NCBI RefSeq assembly: GCF_963678635.1
Contig: NC_087063.1
Span: 85,547,574 to 85,611,573, forward strand
Direction of reading: 5' to 3'
DNA length: 64,000 nucleotides
Origin: Symsagittifera roscoffensis
Lineage: Eukaryota; Xenacoelomorpha; Acoela; Convolutidae
The notes under the pieces were generated by a model that worked only from the letters and a program-made list of their open reading frames with translations, had not been told where the DNA came from and made no database searches. Below are positions 9,177-23,800 of the stretch, in pieces. The translations under genes were made by a program, and so were the position numbers. Position 1 is the first letter of the stretch. Every line of letters starts with the position of its first letter.

Positions 9177-12100
9177 TTCCCAGTCGCCGTCCTTCCACGA
9201 CTGAGCACAATAGCAGCTGTCGAAGGGGCTACTTGTTAGGCATCTGGTTCCTGACGCTGTACATTGAAGCACTTTTTAAACTTCCCAGTCGCCTTCCTTC
9301 AACGACTGAGCACAATAGCAGCTGTCGAAGGGGCTACTTGTTAGGCATCTGGTTCCTGAAACTGTACATTGAAGCACTTTTTAAACTTCCCAGTCGCCTT
9401 CCTTCCACGACTGAGCACAATAGCAGCTATCGAAGGGGCTACTTGTTAGGCATCTGGTTCCTGACAGTACATTGAAGCACTTTTTAAACTTCCCAGTCGC
9501 CTTCCTTCCACGACTGAGCACAATAGCAGCTGTCGAAGGGGCTACTTGTTAGGCATCTGGTTCCTGACACTGTACATTGAAGCACTTTTTAAATTTACCA
9601 GTCGCCTTCCTTCCACGGCTGAGCACAATAGCAGCTGTCGAAGGGGCTACTTGTTAGGCATCTGGTTCCTGACACTGTACATTGAACCACTTTTTAAACT
9701 TCCCAGTCGCCTTCCTTCCACGACTGAGCACAATAGCAGCTGTCGAAGGGGCTACTTGTTAGGCATCTGGTTCCTGACACTGTACATTGAAGCACTTTTT
9801 AAACTTCCCAGTCGCCTTCCTTCCACGACTGAGCACAATAGCAGCTGTCGAAGGGGCTACTTGTTAGGCATCTGGTTCCTGACACTGTACATTGAAGCAC
9901 TTTTTAAACTTCCCAGTCGCCTTCCTTCCACGACTGAGCACAATAGCAGCTGTCGAAGGGGCTACTTGTTAGGCATCTGGTTCCTGACACTGTACATTGA
10001 AGAGCTTTTTAAACTTCCCAGTCGCCTTCCTTCCACGACTGAGCACAATAGCAGCTGTCGAAGGGGCTACTTGTTAGGCATCTGGTTCCTGACACTGTAC
10101 ATTGAAGCACTTTTTAAATTTCCCAGTCGCCTTCCTTCCACGGCTGAGCACAATAGCAGCTGTCGAAGGGGCTATTTGTTAGGCATCTGGTTCCTGACAC
10201 TGTACATTGAACCACTTTTTAAACTTCCCAGTCGCCTTTCCTTCCACGACTGAGCACAATAGCAGCTGTCGAAGGGGCTACTTGTTAGGCATCTGGTTCC
10301 TGACACTGTACATTGAAGCACTTTTTAAACTTCCCAGACGCCTTCCTTCCACGACTGAGCACAATAGCAGCTGTCGAAGGGGCTACTTGTTAGGCATCTG
10401 GTTCCTGACACTGTACATTGAAGAGCTTTTTAAACTTCCCAGTCGCCTTCCTTCCACGACTGAGCACAATAGCAGCTGTCGAAGGGGCTACTTGTTAGGC
10501 ATCTGGTTCCTGACACTGTACATTGAACCACTTTTTAAACTTCCCAGTCGCCTTCCTTCCACGACTGAGCACAATAGCAGCTGTCGAAGGGGCTACTTGT
10601 TAGGCATCTGGTTCCTGACACTGTACATTGAAGCACTTTTTAAATTTCCCAGTCGCCTTCCTTCCACGGCTGAGCACAATAGCAGCTGTCGAAGGGGCTA
10701 TTTGTTAGGCATCTGGTTCCTGACACTACATTGAACCACTTTTTAAACTTCCCAGTCGCCTTCCTTCCACGACTGAGCACAATAGCAGCTGTCGAAGGGG
10801 CTACTTGTTAGGCATCTGGTTCCTGACACTGTACATTGAAGCACTTTTTAAACTTCCCAGACGCCTTCCTTCCACGACTGAGCACAATAGCAGCTGTCGA
10901 AGGGGCTACTTGTTAGGCATCTGGTTCCTGACACTGTACATTGAAGAGCTTTTTAAACTTCCCAGTCGCCTTCCTTCCACGACTGAGCACAATAGCAGCT
11001 GTCGAAGGGGCTACTTGTTAGGCATCTGGTTCCTGACACTGTACATTGAAGCACTTTTTAAACTTCCCAGTCGCCTTCCTTCCACGACTGAGCACAATAG
11101 CAGCTGTCGAAGGGGCTACTTGTTAGGCATCTGGTTCCTGACACTGTACATTGAAGCACTTTTTAAACTTCCCAGTCGCCTTCCTTCCACGACTGAGCAC
11201 AATAGCAGCTGTCGAAGGGGCTACTTGTTAGGCATCTGGTTCCTGACACTGTACATTGAAGAGCTTTTTAAACTTCCCAGTCGCCTTCCTTCCACGACTG
11301 AGCACAATAGCAGCTGTCGAAGGGGATACTTGTTAGGCATCTGGTTCCTGACACTGTACATTGAAGCACTTTTTAAACTTCCCAGACGCCTTCCTTCCAC
11401 GACTGAGCACAATAGCAGCTGTCGAAGGGGCTACTTGTTAGGCATCTGGTTCCTGACACTGTACATTGAAGAGCTTTTTAAACTTCCCAGTCGCCTTCCT
11501 TCCACGACTGAGCACAATAGCAGCTGTCGAAGGGGATACTTGTTAGGCATCTGGTTCCTGACACTGTACATTGAAGCACTTTTTAAACTTCCCAGACGCC
11601 TTCCTTCCACGACTGAGCACAATAGCAGCTGTCGAAGGGGCTACTTGTTAGGCATCTGGTTCCTGACACTGTACATTGAAGAGCTTTTTAAACTTCCCAG
11701 TCGCCTTCCTTCCACGACTGAGCACAATAGCAGCTGTCGAAGGGGATACTTGTTAGGCATCTGGTTCCTGACACTGTACATTGAAGCACTTTTTAAACTT
11801 CCCAGACGCCTTCCTTCCACGACTGAGCACAATAGCAGCTGTCGAAGGGGCTACTTGTTAGGCATCTGGTTCCTGACACTGTACATTGAACCACTTTTTA
11901 AACTTCCCAGTCGCCTTCCTTCCACGACTGAGCACAATAGCAGCTGTCGAAGGGGCTACTTGTTAGGCATCTGGTTCCTGACACTGTACATTGAAGCCTT
12001 TTTTAAACTTCCCAGTCGCCTTCCTTCCACGACTGAGCACAATAGCAGCTGTCGAAGGGGCTACTTGTTAGGCATCTGGTTCCTGACACTGTACATTGAA

Positions 12101-13663
12101 GCACTTTTGAAACTTCCCAGTCGCCTTCCTTCCACGACTGAGCACAATAGCAGCTGTCGAAGGGGCTACTTGTTAGGCATCTGGTTCCTGACACTGTACA
12201 TTGAAGCACTTTTTGAACTTCCTAGTCGCCTTCCTTCCACGACTGAGCACAATAGCAGCTGTCGAAGGGGCTACTTGTTAGGCATCTGGTTCCTGACACT
12301 GTACATTGAAGCACTTTTTAAACTTCCCAGTCGCCTTCCTTCCACGACTGAGCACAATAGCAGCTGTCGAAGGGGCTACTTGTTAGGCATCTGGTTCCTG
12401 ACACTGTACATTGAAGCACTTTTTAAACTTCCCAGTCGCCTTCCTTCCACGGCTGAGCACAATAGCAGCTGTCGAAGGGGCTACTTGTTAGGCATCTGGT
12501 TCCTGACACTGTACATTGAACCACTTTTTAAACTTCCTAGTCGCCTTCCTTCCACGACTGAGCACAATAGCAGCTGTCGAAGGGGCTACTTGTTAGGCAT
12601 CTGGTTCCTGACACTGTACATTGAAGCACTTTTTGAACTTCCTAGTCGCCTTCCTTCCACGACTGAGCACAATAGCAGCTGTCGAAGGGGCTACTTGTTA
12701 GGCATCTGGTTCCTGACACTGTACATTGAAGCACTTTTTAAACTTCCCAGTCGCCTTCCTTCCACGACTGAGCACAATAGCAGCTGTCGAAGGGGCTACT
12801 TGTTAGGCATCTGGTTCCTGACACTGTACATTGAAGCACTTTTTAAACTTCCCAGTCGCCTTCCTTCCACGGCTGAGCACAATAGCAGCTGTCGAAGGGG
12901 CTACTTGTTAGGCATCTGGTTCCTGACACTGTACATTGAACCACTTTTTAAACTTCCTAGTCGCCTTCCTTCCACGACTGAGCACAATAGCAGCTGTCGA
13001 AGGGGCTACTTGTTAGGCATCTGGTTCCTGACACTGTACATTGAAGAGCTTTTTAAACTTCCCAGTCGCCTTCCTTCCACGACTGAGCACAATAGCAGCT
13101 GTCGAAGGGGCTACTTGTTAGGCATCTGGTTCCTGACACTGTACATTGAACCACTTTTTAAACTTCCCAGTCGCCTTCCTTCCACGACTGAGCACAATAG
13201 CAGCTGTCGAAGGGGCTACTTGTTAGGCATCTGGTTCCTGACACTGTACATTGAAGCCTTTTTTAAACTTCCCAGTCGCCTTCCTTCCACGACTGAGCAC
13301 AGTAGCAGCTGTCGAAGGGGCTACTTGTTAGGCATCTGGTTCCTGACACTGTACATTGAACCACTTTTTAAGTTTCCCAGTCGCCTTCCTTCCACGACTG
13401 AGCACAATAGCAGCTGTCGAAGGGGCTACTTGTTAGGCATCTGGTTCCTGACACTGTACATTGAATCACTTTTTAAACTTCCCAGTCGCCTTCCTTCCAC
13501 GGCTGAGCACAATAGCAGCTGTCGAAGGGGCTACTTGTTAGGCATCTGGTTCCTGACACTGTACATTGAAGCCTTTTTTAAACTTCCCAGTCGCCTTCCT
13601 TCCACGACTGAGCACAATAGCAGCTGTCGAAGGGGCTACTTGTTAGGCATCTGGTTCCTGACA

Positions 13664-14724
13664 CTACATTGAAGCACTTTTGAAACTTCCCAGTCGCCTT
13701 CCTTCCACGACTGAGCACAATAGCAGCTGTCGAAGGGGCTACTTGTTAGGCATCTGGTTCCTGACACTGTACATTGAAGCACTTTTTGAACTTCCCAGTC
13801 GCCTTCCTTCCACGACTGAGCACAAAAGCAGCTGTCGAAGGGGCTACTTGTTAGGCATCTGGTTCCTGACACTGTACATTGAAGCACTTTTTAAACTTCC
13901 CAGTCGCCTTCCTTCCACGACTGAGCACAATAGCAGCTGTCGAAGGGGCTACTTGTTAGGCATCTGGTTCCTGACACTGTACATTGAAGCACTTTTTAAA
14001 CTTCCCAGTCGCCTTCCTTCCACGGCTGAGCACAATAGCAGCTGTCGAAGGGGCTACTTGTTAGGCATCTGGTTCCTGACACTGTACATTGAAGCACTTT
14101 TTAAACTTCCCAGTCGCCTTCCTTCCACGACTGAGCACAATAGCAGCTGTCGAAGGGGCTACTTGTTAGGCATCTGGTTCCTGACACTACATTGAAGCAC
14201 TTTTGAAACTTCCCAGTCGCCTTCCTTCCACGACTGAGCACAATAGCAGCTGTCGAAGGGGCTACTTGTTAGGCATCTGGTTCCTGACACTGTACATTGA
14301 AGCACTTTTTGAACTTCCCAGTCGCCTTCCTTCCACGACTGAGCACAAAAGCAGCTGTCGAAGGGGCTACTTGTTAGGCATCTGGTTCCTGACACTGTAC
14401 ATTGAAGCACTTTTTAAACTTCCCAGTCGCCTTCCTTCCACGACTGAGCACAATAGCAGCTGTCGAAGGGGCTACTTGTTAGGCATCTGGTTCCTGACAC
14501 TGTACATTGAAGCACTTTTTAAACTTCCCAGTCGCCTTCCTTCCACGGCTGAGCACAATAGCAGCTGTCGAAGGGGCTACTTGTTAGGCATCTGGTTCCT
14601 GACACTGTACATTGAACCACTTTTTAAACTTCCTAGTCGCCTTCCTTCCACGACTGAGCACAATAGCAGCTGTCGAAGGGGCTACTTGTTAGGCATCTGG
14701 TTCCTGACACTGTACATTGAAGCA
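13664..14724 (+). repeat. 523-bp tandem block duplication in the 105-bp array
   Basis: The 103-bp variant unit, the TTTTGAAACTTCCC variant and the CACAAAAGCAGC variant occur together at about 13664-13830 and again 523 bp later (five units minus 2 bp). The same combination recurs at about 19015, 4,828 bp beyond the second copy (46 units minus 2 bp). This marks a short tandem duplication inside a larger one. Confidence 0.8.
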
Positions 14725-14826
14725 CTTTTTAAACTTCCCAGACGCCTTCCTTCCACGACTGAGCACAATAGCAGCTGTCGAAGGGGCTACTTGTTAGGCA
14801 TCTGGTTCCTGACACTGTACATTGAA

Positions 14827-17800
14827 GAGCTTTTTAAACTTCCCAGTCGCTTTCCTTCCACGACTGAGCACAATAGCAGCTGTCGAAGGGGCTACTTGTT
14901 AGGCATCTGGTTCCTGACACTGTACATTGAACCACTTTTTAAACTTCCCAGTCGCCTTCCTTCCACGACTGAGCACAATAGCAGCTGTCGAAGGGGCTAC
15001 TTGTTAGGCATCTGGTTCCTGACACTGTACATTGAAGCCTTTTTTAAACTTCCCAGTCGCCTTCCTTCCACGACTGAGCACAATAGCAGCTGTCGAAGGG
15101 GCTACTTGTTAGGCATCTGGTTCCTGACACGGTACATTGAACCACTTTTTAAGTTTCCCAGTCGCCTTCCTTCCACGACTGAGCACAATAGCAGCTGTCG
15201 AAGGGGCTACTTGTTAGGCATCTGGTTCCTGACACTGTACATTGAAGCACTTTTTAAACTTCCCAGTGGCCTTCCTTCCACGACTGAGCACAATAGCAGC
15301 TGTCGAAGGGGCTACTTGTTAGGCATCTGGTTCCTGACACTGCACATTGAGGCACTTTTTAAACTTCCCAGTCGCCTTCCTTCCACGACTGAGCACAATA
15401 GCAGCTGTCGAAGGGGCTACTTGTTAGGCATCTGGTTTCTGACACTGTACATTGAAGCACTTTTTAAACTTCCCAGTCGCCTTCCTTCCACGACTGAGCA
15501 CAATAGCAGCTGTCGAAGGGGCTACTTGTTAGGCATCTGGTTCCTGACACTGTACATTGAAGCACTTTTTAAATTTCCCAGTCGCCTTCTTTCCACGACT
15601 GAGCACAATAGCAGTTGTCGAAGGGGCTACTTGTTAGGCATCTGGTTCCTGACACTGTACATTGAAGCCTTTTTTAAACTTCCCAGTCGCCTTCCTTCCA
15701 CGACTGAGCACAATAGCAGCTGTCGAAGGGGCTACTTGTTAGGCATCTGGTTCCTGACACTGTACATTGAACCACTTTTTAAGTTTCCCAGTCGCCTTCC
15801 TTCCACGACTGAGCACAATAGCAGCTGTCGAAGGGGCTACTTGTTAGGCATCTGGTTCCTGACACTGTACATTGAAGCACTTTTGAAACTTCCCAGTCGC
15901 CTTCCTTCCACGACTGAGCACAATAGCAGCTGTCGAAGGGGCTACTTGTTAGGCATCTGGTTCCTGACACTGTACATTGAAGCCTTTTTTAAACTTCCCA
16001 GTCGCCTTCCTTCCACGACTGAGCACAATAGCAGCTGTCGAAGGGGCTACTTGTTAGGCATCTGGTTCCTGACACTGTACATTGAAGCACTTTTGAAACT
16101 TCCCAGTCGCCTTCCTTCCACGACTGAGCACAATAGCAGCTGTCGAAGGGGCTACTTGTTAGGCATCTGGTTCCTGACACTGTACATTGAAGCACTTTTT
16201 GAACTTCCTAGTCGCCTTCCTTCCACGACTGAGCACAATAGCAGCTGTCGAAGGGGCTACTTGTTAGGCATCTGGTTCCTGACACTGTACATTGAAGCAC
16301 TTTTTAAACTTCCCAGTCGCCTTCCTTCCACGACTGAGCACAATAGCAGCTGTCGAAGGGGCTACTTGTTAGGCATCTGGTTCCTGACACTGTACATTGA
16401 AGCACTTTTTAAACTTCCCAGTCGCCTTCCTTGCACGGCTGAGCACAATAGCAGCTGTCGAAGGGGCTACTTGTTAGGCATCTGGTTCCTGACACTGTAC
16501 ATTGAAGAGCTTTTTAAACTTCCCAGTCGCTTTCCTTCCACGACTGAGCACAATAGCAGCTGTCGAAGGGGCTACTTGTTAGGCATCTGGTTCCTGACAC
16601 TGTACATTGAACCACTTTTTAAACTTCCCAGTCGCCTTCCTTCCACGACTGAGCACAATAGCAGCTGTCGAAGGGGCTACTTGTTAGGCATCTGGTTCCT
16701 GACACTGTACATTGAAGCCTTTTTTAAACTTCCCAGTCGCCTTCCTTCCACGACTGAGCACAATAGCAGCTGTCGAAGGGGCTACTTGTTAGGCATCTGG
16801 TTCCTGACACGGTACATTGAACCACTTTTTAAGTTTCCCAGTCGCCTTCCTTCCACGACTGAGCACAATAGCAGCTGTCGAAGGGGCTACTTGTTAGGCA
16901 TCTGGTTCCTGACACTGTACATTGAAGCACTTTTTAAACTTCCCAGTGGCCTTCCTTCCACGACTGAGCACAATAGCAGCTGTCGAAGGGGCTACTTGTT
17001 AGGCATCTGGTTCCTGACACTGCACATTGAGGCACTTTTTAAACTTCCCAGTCGCCTTCCTTCCACGACTGAGCACAATAGCAGCTGTCGAAGGGGCTAC
17101 TTGTTAGGCATCTGGTTTCTGACACTGTACATTGAAGCACTTTTTAAACTTCCCAGTCGCCTTCCTTCCACGACTGAGCACAATAGCAGCTGTCGAAGGG
17201 GCTACTTGTTAGGCATCTGGTTCCTGACACTGTACATTGAAGCACTTTTTAAATTTCCCAGTCGCCTTCTTTCCACGACTGAGCACAATAGCAGTTGTCG
17301 AAGGGGCTACTTGTTAGGCATCTGGTTCCTGACACTGTACATTGAAGCCTTTTTTAAACTTCCCAGTCGCCTTCCTTCCACGACTGAGCACAATAGCAGC
17401 TGTCGAAGGGGCTACTTGTTAGGCATCTGGTTCCTGACACTGTACATTGAACCACTTTTTAAGTTTCCCAGTCGCCTTCCTTCCACGACTGAGCACAATA
17501 GCAGCTGTCGAAGGGGCTACTTGTTAGGCATCTGGTTCCTGACACTGTACATTGAAGCACTTTTGAAACTTCCCAGTCGCCTTCCTTCCACGACTGAGCA
17601 CAATAGCAGCTGTCGAAGGGGCTACTTGTTAGGCATCTGGTTCCTGACACTGTACATTGAAGCCTTTTTTAAACTTCCCAGTCGCCTTCCTTCCACGACT
17701 GAGCACAATAGCAGCTGTCGAAGGGGCTACTTGTTAGGCATCTGGTTCCTGACACTGTACATTGAAGCACTTTTGAAACTTCCCAGTCGCCTTCCTTCCA

Positions 17801-18186
17801 CGACTGAGCACAATAGCAGCTGTCGAAGGGGCTACTTGTTAGGCATCTGGTTCCTGACACTGTACATTGAAGCACTTTTTGAACTTCCTAGTCGCCTTCC
17901 TTCCACGACTGAGCACAATAGCAGCTGTCGAAGGGGCTACTTGTTAGGCATCTGGTTCCTGACACTGTACATTGAAGCACTTTTTAAACTTCCCAGTCGC
18001 CTTCCTTCCACGACTGAGCACAATAGCAGCTGTCGAAGGGGCTACTTGTTAGGCATCTGGTTCCTGACACTGTACATTGAAGCACTTTTTAAACTTCCCA
18101 GTCGCCTTCCTTGCACGGCTGAGCACAATAGCAGCTGTCGAAGGGGCTACTTGTTAGGCATCTGGTTCCTGACACTGTACATTGAA
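14827..18186 (+). repeat. 1,680-bp (16-unit) tandem block duplication
   Basis: Rare variants recur at exactly 1,680 bp: CGCTTTCCTTCC at 14848 and 16528, CACGGTACATTGA near 15128 and 16808, CACTGCACATTGAGGC near 15338 and 17018, and TTGCACGGC near 16432 and 18112. By eye the two copies (about 14827-16506 and 16507-18186) are almost identical, implying a recent duplication. Confidence 0.85.
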
Positions 18187-20899
18187 CCACTTTTTAAACT
18201 TCCTAGTCGCCTTCCTTCCACGACTGAGCACAATAGCAGCTGTCGAAGGGGCTACTTGTTAGGCATCTGGTTCCTGACACTGTACATTGAAGCACTTTTT
18301 AAACTTCCCAGACGCCTTCCTTCCACGACTGAGCACAATAGCAGCTGTCGAAGGGGCTACTTGTTAGGCATCTGGTTCCTGACACTGTACATTGAAGAGC
18401 TTTTTAAACTTCCCAGTCGCCTTCATTCCACGACTGAGCACAATAGCAGCTGTCGAAGGGGCTACTTGTTAGGCATCTGGTTCCTGACACTGTACATTGA
18501 ACCACTTTTTAAACTTCCCAGTCGCCTTCCTTCCACGACTGAGCACAATAGCAGCTGTCGAAGGGGCTACTTGTTAGGCATCTGGTTCCTGACACTGTAC
18601 ATTGAAGCCTTTTTTAAACGTCCCAGTCGCCTTCCTTCCACGACTGAGCACAATAGCAGCTGTCGAAGGGGCTACTTGTTAGGCATCTGGTTCCTGACAC
18701 TGTACATTGAACCACTTTTTAAGTTTCCCAGTCGCCTTCCTTCCACGACTGAGCACAATAGCAGCTGTCGAAGGGGCTACTTGTTAGGCATCTGGTTCTT
18801 GACACTGTACATTGAATCACTTTTTAAACTTCCCAGTCGCCTTCCTTCCACGGCTGAGCACAATAGCAGCTGTCGAAGGGGCTACTTGTTAGGCATCTGG
18901 TTCCTGACACTGTACATTGAAGCCTTTTTTAAACTTCCCAGTCGCCTTCCTTCCACGACTGAGCACAATAGCAGCTGTCGAAGGGGCTACTTGTTAGGCA
19001 TCTGGTTCCTGACACTACATTGAAGCACTTTTGAAACTTCCCAGTCGCCTTCCTTCCACGACTGAGCACAATAGCAGCTGTCGAAGGGGCTACTTGTTAG
19101 GCATCTGGTTCCTGACACTGTACATTGAAGCACTTTTTGAACTTCCCAGTCGCCTTCCTTCCACGACTGAGCACAAAAGCAGCTGTCGAAGGGGCTACTT
19201 GTTAGGCATCTGGTTCCTGACACTGTACATTGAAGCACTTTTTAAACTTCCCAGTTGCCTTCCTTCCACGACTGAGCACAATAGCAGCTGTCGAAGGGGC
19301 TACTTGTTAGGCATCTGGTTCCTGACACTGTACATTGAAGCACTTTTTAAACTTCCCAGTCGCCTTCCTTCCACGGCTGAGCACAATAGCAGCTGTCGAA
19401 GGGGCTACTTGTTAGGCATCTGGTTCCTGACACTGTACATTGAACCACTTTTTAAACTTCCTAGTCGCCTTCCTTCCACGACTGAGCACAATAGCAGCTG
19501 TCGAAGGGGCTACTTGTTAGGCATCTGGTTCCTGACACTGTACATTGAAGCACTTTTTAAACTTCCCAGACGCCTTCCTTCCACGACTGAGCACAATAGC
19601 AGCTGTCGAAGGGGCTACTTGTTAGGCATCTGGTTCCTGACACTGTACATTGAAGAGCTTTTTAAACTTCCCAGTCGCCTTCCTTCCACGACTGAGCACA
19701 ATAGCAGCTGTCGAAGGGGCTACTTGTTAGGCATCTGGTTCCTGACACTGTACATTGAACCACTTTTTAAACTTCCCAGTCGCCTTCCTTCCACGACTGA
19801 GCACAATAGCAGCTGTCGAAGGGGCTACTTGTTAGGCATCTGGTTCCTGACACTGTTTATTGAAGCCTTTTTTAAACTTCCCAGTCGCCTTCCTTCCACG
19901 ACTGAGCACAATAGCAGCTGTCGAAGGGGCTACTTGTTAGGCATCTGGTTCCTGACACTGTACATTGAACCACTTTTTAAGTTTCCCAGTCGCCTTCCTT
20001 CCACGACTGAGCACAATAGCAGCTGTCGAAGGGGCTACTTGTTAGGCATCTGGTTCCTGACACTGTACATTGAAGCACTTTTTAAACTTCCCAGTGGCCT
20101 TCCTTCCACGACTGAGCACAATAGCAGCTGTCGAAGGGGCTACTTGTTAGGCATCTGGTTCCTGACACTGCACATTGAAGCACTTTTTAAAATTCCCAGT
20201 CGCCTTCCTTCCACGACTGAGCACAATAGCAGCTGTCGAAGGGGCTACTTGTTAGGCATCTGGTTTCTGACACTGTACATTGAAGCACTTTTTAAACTTC
20301 CCAGTCGCCTTCCTTCCACGACTGAGCACAATAGCAGCTGTCGAAGGGGCTACTTGTTAGGCATCTGGTTCCTGACACTGTACATTGAAGCACTTTTTAA
20401 ATTTCCCAGTCGCCTTCTTTCCACGACTGAGCACAATAGCAGTTGTCGAAGGGGCTACTTGTTAGGCATCTGGTTCCTGACACTGTACATTGAAGCACTT
20501 TTTAAACTTCCCTGTCGCCTTCCTTCCACGACTGAGCACAATAGCAGCTGTCGAAGGGGCTACTTGTTAGGCATCTGGTTCCTGACACTGTACATTGAAG
20601 CACTTTTTAAACTTCCCAGTCGCCTTCCTTCCACGACTGAGCACAATAGCAGCTGTCGAAGGGGCTACTTGTTAGGCATCTGGTTCCTGACACTGTACAT
20701 TGAATCACTTTTTAAACTTCCCAGTCGCCTTCCTTCCACGGCTGAGCACAATAGCAGCTGTCGAAGGGGCTACATGTTAGGCATCTGGTTCCTGACACTG
20801 TACATTGAAGCACTTTTTAAACTTCCCAGTCGCCTTCCTTCCGCGGCTGAGCACAATAGCAGCTGTCGAAGGGGCTACTTGTTAGGCATCTGGTTCCTG

Positions 20900-23800
20900 A
20901 CACTGTTACATTGAAGCACTTTTAAAACTTCCCAGTCGCCTTCCTTCCACGACTGAGCACAATAGCAGCTGTCGAAGGGGCTACTTGTTAGGCATCTGGT
21001 TCCTGACACTGTACATTGAAGCACTTTTTAAACTTCCCAGTCGCCTTCCTTCCACGACTGAGCACAATAGCAGCTGTCGAAGGGGCTACTTGTTAGGCAT
21101 CTGGTTCCTGACACTGTACATTGAAGCACTTTTTAAACTTCCCAGTCGCCTTCCTTCCACGACTGAGCACAATAGCAGCTGTCGAAGGGGCTACTTGTTT
21201 GCCATCTGGTTCCTGACACTGTACATTGAAGCACTTTTTAAACTTCCCAGTCGCCTTCCTTCCACGACTGAGCACAATAGCAGCTGTCGAAGGGGATACT
21301 TGTTAGGCATCTGGTTCCTGACACTGTACATTAAAGCACTTTTTAAACTTCCCAGTCGCCTTCCTTCCACGACTGAGAACAATAGCAGCTGTCGAAGGGG
21401 CTACTTGTTAGGCATCTGGTTCCTGAAACTGTTCATTGAAGCACTTTTTAAACTTTCCAGTCGCCTTCCTTCCACGGCTGAGCACAATAGCAGCTGTCGA
21501 AGGGGCTACTTGTTAGGCATCTGGTTCCTGACACTGTACATTGAAGCACTTTTTAAACTTCACAGTCGCCTTCCTTCCACGACTGAGCACAATAGCAGCT
21601 GTCGAAGGGGCTACTTGTTAGGCATCTGGTTCCTGACACTGTACATTGAACCACTTTTTAAACTTCCCAGTCGCCTTCCTTCCACGACTGAGCACAATAG
21701 CAGCTGTCGAAGGGGCTACTTGTTAGGCATCTGGTTCCTGACACTGTACATTGAAGCACTTTTTAAACTTCCCAGTCGCCTTCCTTCCACGACTGAGCAC
21801 AATAGCAGCTGTCGAAGGGGCTACTTGTTAGGCATCTGGTTCCTGACACTGTACATTGAAGCACTTTTTAAACTTCCCAGTCGCCTTCCTTCCACGACTG
21901 AGCACAATAGCAGCTGTCGAAGGGGCTACTTGTTAGGCATCTGGTTCCTGAAACTGTTCATTGAAGCACTTTTTAAACTTTCCAGTCGCCTTCCTTCCAC
22001 GGCTGAGCACAATAGCAGCTGTCGAAGGGGCTACTTGTTAGGCATCTGGTTCCTGACACTGTACATTGAAGCACTTTTTAAACTTCACAGTCGCCTTCCT
22101 TCCACGACTGAGCACAATAGCAGCTGTCGAAGGGGCTACTTGTTAGGCATCTGGTTCCTGACACTGTACATTGAACCACTTTTTAAACTTCCCAGTCGCC
22201 TTCCTTCCACGACTGAGCACAATAGCAGCTGTCGAAGGGGCTACTTGTTAGGCATCTGGTTCCTGACACTGTACATTGAACCACTTTTTAAACTTCCCAG
22301 TCGCCGTCCTTCCACGACTGAGCACAATAGCAGCTGTCGAAGGGGCTACTTGTTAGGCATCTGGTTCCTGACACTGTACTTTGAAGCGTTTTTTAAACTT
22401 CCCAGTCGCCTTCCTTCCACGACTGAGCACAATAGCAGCTGTCGAAGGGGCTACTTGTTAGGCATCTGGTTCCTGACACTGTACATTGAACCACTTTTTA
22501 AGTTTCCCAGTCGCCTTCCTTCCACGACTGAGCACAATAGCAGCTGTCGAAGGGGCTACTTGTTAGGCATCTGGTTCCTGACACTGTACATTGAAGCACT
22601 TTTTAAACTTCCCAGTGGCCTTCCTTCCATGACTGAGCACAATAGCAGCTGTCGAAGGGGCTACTTGTTAGGCATCTGGTTCCTGACACTGCACATTGAA
22701 GCACTTTTTAAACTTCCCAGTCGCCTTCCTTCCACGACTGAGCACAATAGCAGCTGTCGAAGGGGCTACTTGTTAGGCATCTGGTTTCTGACACTGTACA
22801 TTGAAGCACTTTTTAAACTTCCCAGTCGCCTTCCTTCCACGACTGAGCACAATAGCAGCTGTCGAAGGGGCTACTTGTTAGGCATCTGGTTCCTGACACT
22901 GTACATTGAAGCACTTTTTAAATTTCCCAGTCGCCTTCTTTCCACGACTGAGCACAATAGCAGTTGTCGAAGGGGCTACTTGTTAGGCATCTGGTTCCTG
23001 ACACTGTACATTGAAGCACTTTTTAAACTTCCCTGTCGCCTTCCTTCCACGACTGAGCACAATAGCAGCTGTCGAAGGGGCTACTTGTTAGGCATCTGGT
23101 TCCTGACACTGTACATTGAAGCACTTTTTAAACTTCCCAGTCGCCTTCCTTCCACGACTGAGCACAATAGCAGCTGTCGAAGGGGCTACTTGTTAGGCAT
23201 CTGGTTCCTGACACTGTACATTGAATCACTTTTTAAACTTCCCAGTCGCCTTCCTTCCACGGCTGAGCACAATAGCAGCTGTCGAAGGGGCTACATGTTA
23301 GGCATCTGGTTCCTGACACTGTACATTGAAGCACTTTTTAAACTTCCCAGTGGCCTTCCTTCCACGACTGAGCACAATAGCAGCTGTCGAAGGGGCTACT
23401 TGTTAGGCATCTGGTTCCTGACACTGTACATTGAAGCACTTTTTAAATTTCCCAGTCGCCTTCTTTCCACGACTGAGCACAATAGCAGTTGTCGAAGGGG
23501 CTACTTGTTAGGCATCTGGTTCCTGACACTGTACATTGAAGCACTTTTTAAACTTCCCTGTCGCCTTCCTTCCACGACTGAGCACAATAGCAGCTGTCGA
23601 AGGGGCTACTTGTTAGGCATCTGGTTCCTGACACTGTACATTGAAGCACTTTTTAAACTTCCCAGTCGCCTTCCTTCCACGACTGAGCACAATAGCAGCT
23701 GTCGAAGGGGCTACTTGTTAGGCATCTGGTTCCTGACACTGTACATTGAATCACTTTTTAAACTTCCCAGTCGCCTTCCTTCCACGGCTGAGCACAATAG

